This document shows, one piece after another, positions 24,571-32,506 of a stretch of DNA of 64,000 nucleotides; position 1 is the first letter of the stretch; each line of letters begins with the position of its first letter. Position numbers and translations under genes: made by a program. Source of the DNA: Streptomyces sp. NBC_00539 (lineage in GTDB: Bacteria; Actinomycetota; Actinomycetes; Streptomycetales; Streptomycetaceae); NCBI RefSeq assembly GCF_036346105.1, contig NZ_CP107811.1, forward strand, positions 4,034,501 to 4,098,500, in the 5' to 3' direction. The notes beneath the pieces were generated by a model. The model did no database searches. It was not told where the DNA came from and saw nothing but the letters and a program-made list of their open reading frames with translations.

Positions 24571-24594
24571 AGACCGATTGGCAGACCGATTGGG
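24571..24594 (+). repeat. two adjacent 12-bp direct repeats (AGACCGATTGG)
   Basis: AGACCGATTGGC (24571-24582) is followed immediately by AGACCGATTGGG (24583-24594). They lie just after a possible -10 (TACGAT, 24559-24564) and 26 bp before the small gene's start, so they are probably in its leader or a binding site. Confidence 0.6.
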
Positions 24595-24619
24595 TGCTTC
24601 CCGAGGGAGTGACGACGGG

Positions 24620-24823
24620 ATGAGTAAACCGCACAAGCAGGACGTCCGGACGGCGATCACGAAGGCCGCGGAGCAGACCCACCTCCCCCGCACGCCGGGT
24701 CACGGCTTCGAAGGTCCGGTCCCCAGCAAGGTCAAGGGCGGAGCGCACACGAAAGCGGCCCTCAAGCGCTCCGGCGCCCCCCAGGGCGACCGCATCGGCG
24801 AACGCACCAAAGGCCTGAGCTGA
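24620..24823 (+). CDS. small basic hypothetical protein
   Basis: A 67-residue, strongly basic protein (M-S-K-P-H-K-Q-D-V-R-T-A-I-T-K...). It has no hydrophobic segment and a Gly/Lys-rich second half (PVPSKVKGGAHTKAALKRSG). No family was recognised. G-G-G-A-G precedes the ATG by about 11 bases. A strong terminator follows within 40 bp, so it is probably a single-gene transcript. Confidence 0.65.
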   Translation: MSKPHKQDVRTAITKAAEQTHLPRTPGHGFEGPVPSKVKGGAHTKAALKRSGAPQGDRIGERTKGLS

Positions 24824-24862
24824 CCCCATCGCCTGCCCGGCCCCCCGGCAGCCGAAAACCCG

Positions 24863-24895
24863 GAAGGCCCCCCACCATCCCGGCGGGGGGCCTTC
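24863..24895 (+). terminator. terminator hairpin after the small basic protein gene
   Basis: GAAGGCCCCCC (24863-24873) pairs with GGGGGGCCTTC (24885-24895) around an 11-base loop. It separates the plus-strand gene from the convergent tRNA gene. Confidence 0.75.
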
Positions 24896-24913
24896 TCCAT
24901 GCGTCGTGCAACG

Positions 24914-24986
24914 TGCCCTCGGCAGGATTCGAACCTGCGACACCGGCTTTAGGAGAGCCGTGCTCTATCCCCTGAGCTACGAAGGC
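24914..24986 (-). tRNA. tRNA-Arg (anticodon CCU)
   Basis: A 73-base cloverleaf reads on the minus strand. The acceptor GCCTTCG pairs with CGAGGGC (one G-U pair), the D arm is GCTC...GAGC, and the anticodon stem CGGCT/AGCCG has loop CTCCTAA (anticodon CCT). The T arm is GCAGG TTCGAAT CCTGC, and A is the discriminator base. CCA is not encoded. It decodes AGG, a rare codon in high-GC genomes. No integrase or attachment-site duplication was seen beside it. Confidence 0.95.
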
Positions 24987-25360
24987 GGGGCCCTGGCGTG
25001 AAACGTGTCCGAATGCTCCGCATGAGAGCCCGGCTCGCCTCGGCAAGGTCCTGGGCTGCCACGAGGGCAGCCCAGGGACAGGGTAGCGGATCAGGGCGGG
25101 GCTCTGCGGCTCGGTTCCCGGGCGATCGGCGCGGTCGCGGACGGGGCGGCCGGACGCACACCGCAGGCCGGGGCCGATGCGATCCCCGGAGCCGGAACAC
25201 CAGTTGGGGACCGACCGCAGCCGCCGGTGGTCCGGCACCCCGACAGGAGGGCACGGCGTGCCTGCGAGGGTGCATGGGACCCCGGCGCGCACAATGCCCG
25301 TGCATTTCCGATCCACGAGGAAAGTCCGTTCCGAGTTCCCGACACAAGGAGTGCCTGCCG
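24987..25360. other. 374-bp intergenic stretch between tRNA-Arg and the SDR gene
   Basis: It contains an 11-bp inverted repeat, CCTGGGCTGCC (25050-25060) with GGCAGCCCAGG (25066-25076), that could be a terminator or a processing signal upstream of the tRNA. The rest must hold the tRNA and SDR promoters, which I cannot place. An open frame covers it in the SDR frame, but its composition is not protein-like. Confidence 0.5.
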
Positions 25361-26155
25361 ATGGATCTGGAACTCACCGGAAAAGTCGCCGTCGTCACCG
25401 GTGCCGGCAAGGGCATCGGCCTGGCCATCACCGAGGCGTTCCTGCGCGAGGGCGGCCGTGTGGTCGCCGGCAGCCGTTCCGAGACCCCCGAGCTGGCCGC
25501 ATTGCGCGAGAGGTACGACGTGGCCTTCGTCGCCGGCGATCTGGCTACCGCCGAAGGCGTGGATGCGCTGATCCAGGCGGCGATGGAACGGCAGGGCAGG
25601 ATCGACGTCTTGGTCAACAACGTCGGAGCCACGAAGCCCCGCGTCGATTTCCTCTCCATCGACGACGCACAGTGGCAGCGGGCCTTCGACGTGAACTTCT
25701 TCAGCGCCGTCCGCGCCGTCCGCGCCGCGCTGCCGCACTTGCTCGCGGGCGGCGGAGGCGCGGTCGTCAACATCAGTTCCCTCAACGCCCGGCTGCCCTT
25801 CCCCACGGTGGTGGACTACTCGGCGGCCAAGGCCGCGCTGACCAGCCTCACCAAGGCACTGTCGGAGGAGTTCGCGCCGCGCGGCGTACGGGTGAACTCC
25901 ATCGCTCCGGGCCCGGTCCGCACCCCGTTCTGGACCGCCCCCGGCGGCTTCGCCGAGGCCGTGGCGGCCGGCGCGGGCACCACGGCCCAGGAGGCCATGG
26001 ACGTGGTGGTGCCGCAGCAGACGGGCATCAGTACGGGACGCTTCACCGAACCCCAGGAGGTCGCCGACCTCGCGCTCTTCCTGGCCTCGCCCCGCGCCGC
26101 GAACATCACGGGCGCCGAATTCCTCATCGACGGCGGCCAGACCAAGACGACCTGA
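25361..26155 (+). CDS. short-chain dehydrogenase/reductase (SDR)
   Basis: A 264-residue classical SDR. The Rossmann motif is TGAGKGIG (residues 14-21), NNVG is at about 87-90, the catalytic Ser is in N-I-S-S, and the catalytic Y-x-x-x-K is Y-S-A-A-K at about 158-162. The end F-L-I-D-G-G-Q is typical. It reduces or oxidises a carbonyl or alcohol with NAD(P)H; the substrate is unknown. ATG 25361 follows A-A-G-G-A-G by 9 bases, and homology begins exactly there. Confidence 0.9.
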   Translation: MDLELTGKVAVVTGAGKGIGLAITEAFLREGGRVVAGSRSETPELAALRERYDVAFVAGDLATAEGVDALIQAAMERQGRIDVLVNNVGATKPRVDFLSIDDAQWQRAFDVNFFSAVRAVRAALPHLLAGGGGAVVNISSLNARLPFPTVVDYSAAKAALTSLTKALSEEFAPRGVRVNSIAPGPVRTPFWTAPGGFAEAVAAGAGTTAQEAMDVVVPQQTGISTGRFTEPQEVADLALFLASPRAANITGAEFLIDGGQTKTT

Positions 26156-26199
26156 GCGGGCCGGTCGGGGATGCGCGGCCCCGGGCGGGAGAGACGATC

Positions 26200-27477
26200 T
26201 CAGGGGCGGGTCACCCGGATCTGGAAGCTGCCGTCGGGGCGTTCGGACGTGACGGCGATGGTGATGCGCGCCTTGGGGTCGGTGAAGGTTTCACCGGGGC
26301 GGAAGGGGGCGTCCGAGAGCTCCGAGTGGACGTTCGGGCGGCGGGTGCAGCCGCCGCTGGCGGTCGTGCTGTCGGAGACCGTGACCGGGCCGCGGCCGGT
26401 GTCCACCTGGGAGTCCACCTTGTAGATCAGCACTCCCGGCTTGCACACGGACTCGTCGTTCCCGGCCTGCGTGCGCACCTCCACCGCGTACCCGCTGTTC
26501 TCCGTCAGCGGTACGAAGGCCAGCTTCATGCCGCCCTCCACCCCCAGCGGCGTCAGTACCTGCTCCGTGACCCCGGACTTCGACGCGCAGCCGATCTGGT
26601 TGCTGTCCAGCCAGCCCAGCTTCCACTTGTGCCAGCCCAGCAGGTCGTTGTTGGAGCCCCAGTCCTCGCTCATGATGTCCCAGTGCCCGACCGCGCCGCC
26701 CCCGTCGGGGGTGTACAGGTCCGGCAGCCCGAAGACGTGGCCGTTCTCGTGGGGGAGGACCCGGTAGCCGGTCTCCCGGTAGGAGCCCGAACCGTCGTCC
26801 TGCCGGCTGTAGACGAAGGACGTGTTGGAGAGCGGCACCCCGTCGGCCATCGGTGCCTCGCCGTTGCCGGAGAACGTCACCGACAGGACGGTGTCCAGGG
26901 CCGACGGCCCGGCGTTCGGCGTGACCAGGACGTTGATCAGGTCGTAGCGGCTGAAGTCGACCTCGGGGTCGGCGGCCTGCGCTATGTGCTCGACCAGCTG
27001 CCGGTAGCCCGGTTCGTACGCGGACCCGCGGCCGATCCCGTACGCCGCGAACGGCATCGGCATCCTCAGCCAGTTCCGTATCGGCGCCTCGGCCCGGTAG
27101 GTGAGCCGGCCGTAGGAGCTGGTCCGGAACCAGTCCGAGGTCTGCGGGAAGAACTCCGCCAGCCGGTCCACGGCCGAGCCCTCGCCCTTGGCGTCGGGAA
27201 AGTCGATCATCAGGTTCAGTGCCCGGACCTCGCCGGTCGAGCGGGAGTACCCGGGCGGCGTCGGAAGTCCCTCGGACATCTGGACGCCCATCGTGCTCGC
27301 GATCCGGCAGGGCGCGAGCGCCGAGTCGACGCTCGTGGCCACGGGACCCGCGGCGGAGTGGGTGCGGCTGGATATCCCGGCGCTGGCGGTGGCGGTGACG
27401 CCGATGGCCAGCGCGGCGATGCCGACGTACGCGCAGGTGCGGCGCGGACTGCGTATCCGGTGGCGGGTCTGCGTCAT
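26200..27477 (-). CDS. secreted M6-family metalloprotease
   Basis: A 425-residue protein with an N-terminal signal (basic start, hydrophobic core at residues 15-33, cleavage near A-S-A). The zinc motif H-E-N-G-H is at about residues 242-246, followed by VFGLPDLY, as in immune-inhibitor-A-type M6 peptidases. A W-D-I-M-S met-turn comes about 17 residues later. The C-terminal part looks like a beta-sandwich. It likely degrades extracellular protein. It is divergent from the TetR gene with the twin operators between, so it may be under that regulator. Confidence 0.88.
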   Translation of the reverse strand: MTQTRHRIRSPRRTCAYVGIAALAIGVTATASAGISSRTHSAAGPVATSVDSALAPCRIASTMGVQMSEGLPTPPGYSRSTGEVRALNLMIDFPDAKGEGSAVDRLAEFFPQTSDWFRTSSYGRLTYRAEAPIRNWLRMPMPFAAYGIGRGSAYEPGYRQLVEHIAQAADPEVDFSRYDLINVLVTPNAGPSALDTVLSVTFSGNGEAPMADGVPLSNTSFVYSRQDDGSGSYRETGYRVLPHENGHVFGLPDLYTPDGGGAVGHWDIMSEDWGSNNDLLGWHKWKLGWLDSNQIGCASKSGVTEQVLTPLGVEGGMKLAFVPLTENSGYAVEVRTQAGNDESVCKPGVLIYKVDSQVDTGRGPVTVSDSTTASGGCTRRPNVHSELSDAPFRPGETFTDPKARITIAVTSERPDGSFQIRVTRP

Positions 27478-27631
27478 GGAGCTCGCCTTCGGGCCGCGGC
27501 AGCCGGCCGGGCCCGGTCTGCTCTCTGTGCGCTCACCCTCCGACGGCTGTGGCGCGCCCGCGCGTCAGGAGCGGCCAAACGGGAGCACGGTGCGGCAGGG
27601 GTGTGATCCAGGTCATACGAAGGAGTGAAAT

Positions 27632-27693
27632 AACCGGGGAGTCGATCCCCGTTTGGAGTATTGACCCCGCAAACGGGGACGGCTTCCCCGTTT
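27632..27693. promoter_or_regulatory. twin 23-bp operators upstream of the TetR gene
   Basis: Two palindromes of the same 9-5-9 build: AACCGGGGA/TCCCCGTTT (27632-27654) and AAACGGGGA/TCCCCGTTT (27671-27693), with centres 39 bp apart. They lie between the M6 protease and tetR starts, where an autoregulating TetR protein would bind. The shared arms are perfect or nearly so. Confidence 0.75.
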
Positions 27694-27739
27694 CTGGTGG
27701 TCGCCGTGCAGACGAGTCCCGTGCCGAGGAGGCCCCGGA

Positions 27740-28447
27740 ATGAAGCGCTCCACCACCGCCGCGGCTCCGACCGCGCCCCGGGTGCCGGTGGACCTCGCGG
27801 CTCCGGCCCCCGGTCGCGGCGACGGGCTCCCGCGCCCGCGCGCCGACGCCGTCCGCAACCGGGAGCGCATCCTGGCGGCGGCCCGCGAGCTCTTCGTGGA
27901 GTTCGGCTCCGCCGCCCCCTTCGACGAGGTCGCCCGCCGGGCCGGCGTCGGCAACGCCACGCTGTACCGGCACTTCCCCGACCGGGCCGCGCTGGTCCAC
28001 CACGTCGTGCTGTACGTCATGGACCGGGTCGTCCTCCACGCCGAGGAGGCCCTCGCCGAGGAACCCGACGCCTTCGCCGCGCTGTGCCGGTTCACGCACG
28101 CGGCCGCGGACGAGCGGTTCGGCGCCCTGTGCCCGATGCTCTCCGCCGACTTCGACCACGACCACCCCGAACTCCACGCGGCACGCGGTGCGTTGGCGGT
28201 GGCCATCGAGAACCTGCTGGCTGCGGGCCAGGGTGGCGGACTCGTCCGCACCGACATCGGGGCCGGTGACCTGATGATCGCCCTCTCCCAGCTCGGCCGC
28301 CCCCTCCCGGGCACCGGTTGCATGGACGCGGACCGCTTCGTCCACCGTCACCTCCAGGTGTTCCTCGACGGGTTGCGGGCCCCGGCCCGCTCCGAGCTGT
28401 CGGGCGGCGCGACCACCCTGGAAGACCTGAGGCGGACCGCCATGTAA
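27740..28447 (+). CDS. TetR-family transcriptional regulator
   Basis: A 235-residue protein. After a 35-residue tail comes the TetR HTH (NRERILAAARELFVEFG, then VARRAGVGNATLYRHFPDRAALV) at about residues 40-88. The C-terminal ligand domain is helical. Two matching palindromes lie 47-108 bp upstream, so autoregulation is likely. Directly after its stop comes the C-terminal third of an MFS drug transporter with no N-terminal part; a tetR plus efflux pump pair is the usual arrangement, so the intact ancestor was probably a drug-responsive pump operon. Confidence 0.88.
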   Translation: MKRSTTAAAPTAPRVPVDLAAPAPGRGDGLPRPRADAVRNRERILAAARELFVEFGSAAPFDEVARRAGVGNATLYRHFPDRAALVHHVVLYVMDRVVLHAEEALAEEPDAFAALCRFTHAAADERFGALCPMLSADFDHDHPELHAARGALAVAIENLLAAGQGGGLVRTDIGAGDLMIALSQLGRPLPGTGCMDADRFVHRHLQVFLDGLRAPARSELSGGATTLEDLRRTAM

Positions 28448-28962
28448 CGCCCCACACCGCCGGCTTCCTCCTCGCCGCCACCGGCATGCTGCTGCTCACG
28501 CAGCTCGAGGTCGGCTCCTCGTACCCGGCGCTGATCCTGCCGGCGCAGCTGCTGCTGGGCCTGGGGATGGGTTCGGCGTTCATGCCGGCGATGTCGCTGG
28601 CCACCCACGGGGTGAACCCGGCCGACGCCGGCGTCGCCTCCGCCATGGTGAACACCTCGCAGCAGGTGGGCGGCGCCATCGGTACCGCGCTGCTGAACAC
28701 CATCGCCGCCTCGGCGACGACCGCGTACCTGACCGACCACGCGGCGCAGGCCGCCGCGGGCGGTGCGGCGGCGAAGCTGATCCAGGCGCAGGCCATGGTG
28801 GAGGGCTACTCCTCGGCCATCTGGTGGGCCGTCGGCATCCTGGTCACCAGCTCGCTCATCGCGTTCACCCTGATCAACACGGGTCGGCCCGGCTCGGCCG
28901 GTCCGGTCGCCTCGGGTGACGGCGTGGCGGACGAGGTGCGGATCCCGGTGGTCGCCCACTGA
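28448..28962 (+). pseudogene. MFS (DHA2/EmrB-type) transporter remnant, C-terminal part only
   Basis: From 28448 the frame encodes about 170 residues with four hydrophobic segments. The typical late DHA2 motifs are present: L-L-L-G-L-G-M-G-S-A-F-M-P-A, ADAGVASAMVNTSQQVGGAI and G-T-A-L-L-N-T-I. A full pump is about 500 residues with 14 segments, so roughly the first 330 residues are missing. The tetR stop (GCC ATG TAA) abuts the remnant, suggesting a deletion joined the pump's start region to its last third. No ribosome-binding site or proper start is present; an internal ATG at 28483 could give a fragment. Confidence 0.75.
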
Positions 28963-28997
28963 CGCGGGCGCCGGGCGCCGTACGGGAATGACGGATG

Positions 28998-29040
28998 ACC
29001 CCGCTTCGTTCAAATTTGAACGAAGCGGGGTTAGTCTTTT
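28998..29040 (+). terminator. 34-bp perfect palindrome with T-rich tail
   Basis: Positions 28998-29031 read identically on both strands, centred on TTCAAATTTGAA with ACCCCGCTTCG arms. TTAGTCTTTT follows at 29031-29040. The tail and GC arms favour a terminator for the tetR/MFS unit. The AT-rich TTCAAATTTGAA core also resembles MarR-type operators, and it lies 67 bp before the dioxygenase gene. Confidence 0.65.
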
Positions 29041-29097
29041 CGAAGGGACCGCGTACCGCGTACGGGACCCCGCGACCGGCCATGAGGAGCGCGCGCT

Positions 29098-29898
29098 GTG
29101 ACTGCGAACACCACCACCCCCCGAGCGGGCCGCATGCCCGCGCTGTACCTGAGCCACGGCGCCCCGCCGCTCGCCGACGACCCGGTCTGGCCCGGCGAAC
29201 TGGCCGCCTGGTCGGCCGCCCTGCCCCGCCCCCGCGCGATCCTGATGGTCTCCGCGCACTGGGAAGAGGCCCCGCTGGCCCTCGGTGCCACCGAGCGGGC
29301 CCCGCTCGTGTACGACTTCTGGGGCTTCCCCGAGCACTACTACCGGGTGTGCTACGACGCCCCGGGCGCCCCCGAGCTGGCCGCCTCCGTGCGCAAACTG
29401 CTGCGCGCGCCCGGAACCCCGGTCCAGGACATCCCGGACCGCGGGCTCGACCACGGGGCCTACGTCCCGCTCGTGGAGATGTTCCCGGAGGCCGACGTCC
29501 CGGTGCTCCAGATATCGATGCCGACGCTCGACCCGGCCCGCCTGATGGAGATCGGCCGCACCCTCGCCCCGCTGCGGGACGAAGGGGTCCTGATCGTGGG
29601 CAGCGGCTTCTTCACGCACAACCTCGCCGCGCTCCGGCACGCGGGCGGCGTGCCCGGCTGGTCGACGGAGTTCGACGCCTGGGGCCGTGAGGCGCTGGCC
29701 GCCGCCGACGTGGACGCCCTGCTCGACTTCGAGGCCAAATCCCCGGCCGGCCGTCTGGCCCACCCGCGTACCGAGCACTTCGCGCCGCTGTTCGTCACCC
29801 TGGGAGCCGCCGAGGCCTCCGGCGATCTCGGAGCCCCGGGCACCCCCGTGGACGGCTTCTGGATGGGGTTGTCGAAGCGCTCGCTCCAGTTCGGCTAG
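29098..29898 (+). CDS. class III extradiol dioxygenase, DODA type
   Basis: A 266-residue protein of the LigB/DODA group (relatives cleave L-DOPA or other catechols with Fe or Zn). Metal and catalytic His candidates: L-S-H-G-A-P-P (residue 20), M-V-S-A-H-W-E (about 55), L-D-H-G-A-Y-V-P-L (about 120) and G-F-F-T-H-N-L (about 177). The end P-V-D-G-F-W-M-G-L-S-K-R-S matches YgiD-like proteins. GTG 29098 follows GAGGAG by 7 bases. The large palindrome upstream is either a terminator or its operator. Confidence 0.88.
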   Translation: MTANTTTPRAGRMPALYLSHGAPPLADDPVWPGELAAWSAALPRPRAILMVSAHWEEAPLALGATERAPLVYDFWGFPEHYYRVCYDAPGAPELAASVRKLLRAPGTPVQDIPDRGLDHGAYVPLVEMFPEADVPVLQISMPTLDPARLMEIGRTLAPLRDEGVLIVGSGFFTHNLAALRHAGGVPGWSTEFDAWGREALAAADVDALLDFEAKSPAGRLAHPRTEHFAPLFVTLGAAEASGDLGAPGTPVDGFWMGLSKRSLQFG

Positions 29899-29904
29899 GC
29901 CGCA

Positions 29905-29930
29905 GCCGGGCCCCTTTCCCGGGGGCCGGC
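29905..29930 (+). terminator. terminator hairpin after the dioxygenase
   Basis: GCCGG and CCCC (29905-29914) pair with GGGG and CCGGC (29921-29930), interrupted by one G-G mismatch, with a TTT in the loop. It lies 7 bp after the stop. Confidence 0.55.
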
Positions 29931-30166
29931 GGTTCGCCCCGTATCCGGCCATTGGGGTCATTCGCTCACCAGTCCAGGCAACCAGGCGCTGGTCGCGGCC
30001 GTCTTGACAGGAGAGGCGCGCCGAGAAGGGCTACAGAGAAGTGCGCGGGGGAATGCGCGGAGGAGCGCGGGAGAACCGCCCAGGAGAAACGTGCCCTCCG
30101 CTGCCGTGAAAGACGGCGATAGCGGGGCAGGGTACTGCAAGATGTGGAAAAAAGACGGCCCCCGTG

Positions 30167-30194
30167 GGAATTCTGTCCCGATTCCAGTCGTTGT
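30167..30194 (+). promoter_or_regulatory. possible ECF-type promoter of the sigma gene
   Basis: GGAATT (30167-30172), 16-bp spacer, CGTTGT (30189-30194), about 125 bp before the start codon. Streptomyces hrdD is known to be transcribed by the ECF factor SigE, which fits this pattern only loosely. Confidence 0.35.
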
Positions 30195-30319
30195 TTCCAT
30201 CGGAAGCGGGCACTCGGGAGAGTGTCCGAAGGACGCGTCGACCGTGCCGCACTTCTCACAGCCGAGGCGTCCGGCAGCCGCACCGCGAACGAAATCCATC
30301 GCATCGCAAGGGAGCACGC

Positions 30320-31300
30320 ATGGCAACCCGCGCCGTCGCCCGCAGTCAGTCCACGGGCAGTGCCCGCGCCGCGGGCGGCGAGATCGCCGACCGCGACCTG
30401 GTCGGCATGTACCTGGACGAGATCGCGCGCACCCCGCTGCTCGACGCGGCCAAGGAAGTGGAGCTGTCGCAGATCATCGAGGCGGGCGTCTACGCCCAGC
30501 AGATCCTCGACGGTGCGATAGAGCGCGCAGGGCAGACGTCCCCGGCGCGTGAGGAGCTGGAGGCCCTGGCGGCCGAGGGAGAGCGCGCCAAGGAAGTCTT
30601 CATCCGCTCCAACCTCCGCCTGGTCGTGGCCGTCGCCCGCCGCTACCCGCGCAGCGGGCTCCCCCTGCTCGACCTGATCCAGGAGGGCAACGCCGGCCTG
30701 GTCCGCGCGGTCGAGAAGTTCGACTACACCAAGGGCTTCAAGTTCTCCACGTACGCCACGTGGTGGATCCGCCAGGCCATCACCCGTTCCATCGCCGACC
30801 AGTCCCGGACCATCCGCCTCCCCGTCCACCTGGTCGAGGAGCTCGGCCGCATCCGCCGGATCCAGCGCGAGTTCAACCGCGAGAACGGGCGGGACCCGGA
30901 GCACGCGGAGATCGCCGCCGAGCTGGACACGACGGAGAAGCGCGTCGGTGACGTACTGGACTGGGCGCGCGACCCGGTCAGCCTCAACATGTCCGTCGAC
31001 GACGAGGGCGACACCCAGTTCGGGGACCTGCTGGAGGACACCTCCGCGATCTCCCCGGAGCAGTCCGTGCTGTCCCTGCTCCGCAGTGAGGAGCTGGAGG
31101 ACCTGCTCGGCAAGCTCGACCAGCGCACCGCGTCGATCATCAAGATGCGGTACGGGATCGAGGACGGGCGCGAGCGCACGCTGACCGAGGTCGGCAAGCA
31201 GCACGGCCTGACCCGGGAGCGGATCCGGCAGATCGAGAAGCACGCGCTGCTGGAGCTCAAGCGGATGGCGCGCGACACCGGCTTCGACGCCGTGGCCTGA
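30320..31300 (+). CDS. hrdD: RpoD-family group 2 sigma factor, HrdD-like
   Basis: A 326-residue sigma-70 protein. Region 1.2 is DLVGMYLDEIARTPLLDA, region 2 contains the -10 recognition helix KGFKFSTYATWWIRQAITRS (about residues 140-160), and region 3 includes I-R-L-P-V-H-L-V-E-E-L. Region 4 ends in LTEVGKQHGLTRERIRQIEK. It lacks the long acidic region 1.1 of HrdB. The N-terminus M-A-T-R-A-V-A-R and the length match HrdD of Streptomyces as I remember it. ATG 30320 follows A-A-G-G-G-A-G. Group 2 factors are non-essential and stress- or stage-related. A terminator follows. Confidence 0.85.
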   Translation: MATRAVARSQSTGSARAAGGEIADRDLVGMYLDEIARTPLLDAAKEVELSQIIEAGVYAQQILDGAIERAGQTSPAREELEALAAEGERAKEVFIRSNLRLVVAVARRYPRSGLPLLDLIQEGNAGLVRAVEKFDYTKGFKFSTYATWWIRQAITRSIADQSRTIRLPVHLVEELGRIRRIQREFNRENGRDPEHAEIAAELDTTEKRVGDVLDWARDPVSLNMSVDDEGDTQFGDLLEDTSAISPEQSVLSLLRSEELEDLLGKLDQRTASIIKMRYGIEDGRERTLTEVGKQHGLTRERIRQIEKHALLELKRMARDTGFDAVA

Positions 31301-31369
31301 TCGGCCCCGCCCGACCGGCCCCACAAGACGCCCCGCCCGACCGGCTACGGAAGGCGGAGCCCCCAGAAC

Positions 31370-31408
31370 GAGCCCCCGGTGCCTATCCCCCCCAGGCGCC
31401 GGGGGCTC
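31370..31408. terminator. bidirectional terminator between hrdD-like and WYL genes
   Basis: GAGCCCCCGG (31370-31379) pairs with CCGGGGGCTC (31399-31408), with an inner GCCT/AGGC extension (31381-31384 with 31394-31397). The flanking genes converge on it. Confidence 0.7.
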
Positions 31409-31493
31409 CCTGCTGCCCGGGCGACGGAACCGCCCGGGCACGGCCCGCCCGGACGGGGGAACCGCCCCGGGCGCGGCCCGCCCGGACCGCGAC

Positions 31494-32444
31494 TCACGCC
31501 CCGACGGGGCTCGACCTCGTCAGCCGCGCGGCCAGCGCCCGGGCGGCCTCCGCGAGCGCCGGCGGGGTGTGGACCGTGAAGTCCGCTCCCGCCAGAGCGA
31601 GCCGGGCCGCCAGCCACTCCGGCGCGTCCCCGCTCTCGAACCGCACCCGGCAGCCCCGTGCCACCGGCACCACCTGCCCCCTCAGCCAGCCCGGCAGCGC
31701 CTCGGCCGGCGCATCGAAGGTCACCTCGACCGCGTACGTCTGCTCCCCGCGCAGCCCCCGCCGCACGAACTCCGCCGCCTCCACCGGCAGCGCCCGCGGG
31801 GCGAACCGCGCGCCCGTCGCGAACGGGTCGCTGACCCGGTCCACCCGGAAGGTGCGCCAGTCGTCCCGTTCCAGGTCGTACGCGACGAGGTACCACCGGC
31901 TCCCCGTGCTCACCAGCCGGTACGGCTCCACCAGCCGCCGGGACTCCGCCCCGTCCCGCGCCCGGTAGGCGAACCGCAGCCGCTCCGGTCCCGCCACCGC
32001 CGCCGCCATCGTCGTCAGCGTCCGCGGATCCACGCTCGCCCCGTCGCCGCGGGCCACCGCCACCGTGGCCGACTGCAGCGCGCCCACCCGGTGCCGCAGC
32101 CGCGCCGGCAGGACCTGCTCCAGCTTCGCGAGGGCCCGTACGGACGCCTCCTCCACCCCCTCGATGGCGTGCCCGGCCCCCGCCCGCAGCCCCACCGCGA
32201 TCGCCACCGCCTCCTCGTCGTCCAGCAGCAGCGGCGGCATCGCCGCGCCCGCCACCAGCCGGTACCCGCCCTCCGACCCCAGCGTGGCCTCCACCGGGTA
32301 CCCCAGCTCCCGCAGCCGCTCGATGTCCCGCCGGATGGTCCGGGCGCTGACCCCGAGCCGATCGGCCAGCTCGCTGCCGGGCCACTCGCGCGGGGTCTGG
32401 AGCAGGGAGAGCAGGGTGAGCAGCCGGCCGGGGGTGTCGTTCAT
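31494..32444 (-). CDS. WYL-domain helix-turn-helix regulator
   Basis: A 316-residue protein. The N-terminal HTH_11-type winged helix (LLTLLSLLQTPREWPGSELA, GVSARTIRRDIERLRELGYP) spans residues 6-60. The WYL domain is at about residues 135-220 (RLFAYRARDG-like start, RLVEPYRLVSTGSRWYLVAY, then W-R-T-F-R-V-D-R), and a WCX-like C-terminal part follows. WYL domains sense nucleic acids or small ligands. It is divergent from the MFS transporter 62 bp away, the likely target, in the common regulator-pump arrangement. Confidence 0.88.
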   Translation of the reverse strand: MNDTPGRLLTLLSLLQTPREWPGSELADRLGVSARTIRRDIERLRELGYPVEATLGSEGGYRLVAGAAMPPLLLDDEEAVAIAVGLRAGAGHAIEGVEEASVRALAKLEQVLPARLRHRVGALQSATVAVARGDGASVDPRTLTTMAAAVAGPERLRFAYRARDGAESRRLVEPYRLVSTGSRWYLVAYDLERDDWRTFRVDRVSDPFATGARFAPRALPVEAAEFVRRGLRGEQTYAVEVTFDAPAEALPGWLRGQVVPVARGCRVRFESGDAPEWLAARLALAGADFTVHTPPALAEAARALAARLTRSSPVGA

Positions 32445-32493
32445 GACATCAGGCTGCCAGGGAAATAGGACACCACCTGACCTACATGCCGTC

Positions 32494-32499
32494 TAGGTT
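32494..32499 (+). promoter_or_regulatory. candidate -10 box of a leaderless MFS transcript
   Basis: TAGGTT (32494-32499) lies 7 bases before ATG 32507. No ribosome-binding site is present, so transcription would start at or next to the A of the ATG. No good -35 was found, which may mean activator dependence. Confidence 0.4.
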
Positions 32500-32506
32500 G
32501 CTTCCT

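Larger units (their letters stand above)
29899..30319. other. 421-bp leader region before hrdD-like gene
   Basis: It contains the terminator at 29905-29930, a purine-rich stretch (30010-30090) and a candidate ECF promoter (30167-30194). The sigma-factor frame stays open back to 30164, but that extension overlaps the promoter and lacks family similarity. I see no separate gene. Confidence 0.5.

Noticed and set aside
24998-25360. Upstream extension of the SDR reading frame
   Set aside because: Homology to SDR proteins and the AAGGAG site both point to ATG 25361; the extension is Arg/Gly-rich.
24914-26155. Genomic island at tRNA-Arg
   Set aside because: No integrase, no repeated 3' tRNA fragment and no composition change were seen in the window.
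30164-30319. Upstream extension of the sigma-factor frame
   Set aside because: The HrdD-type N-terminus M-A-T-R-A-V-A-R with its ribosome site begins at 30320.
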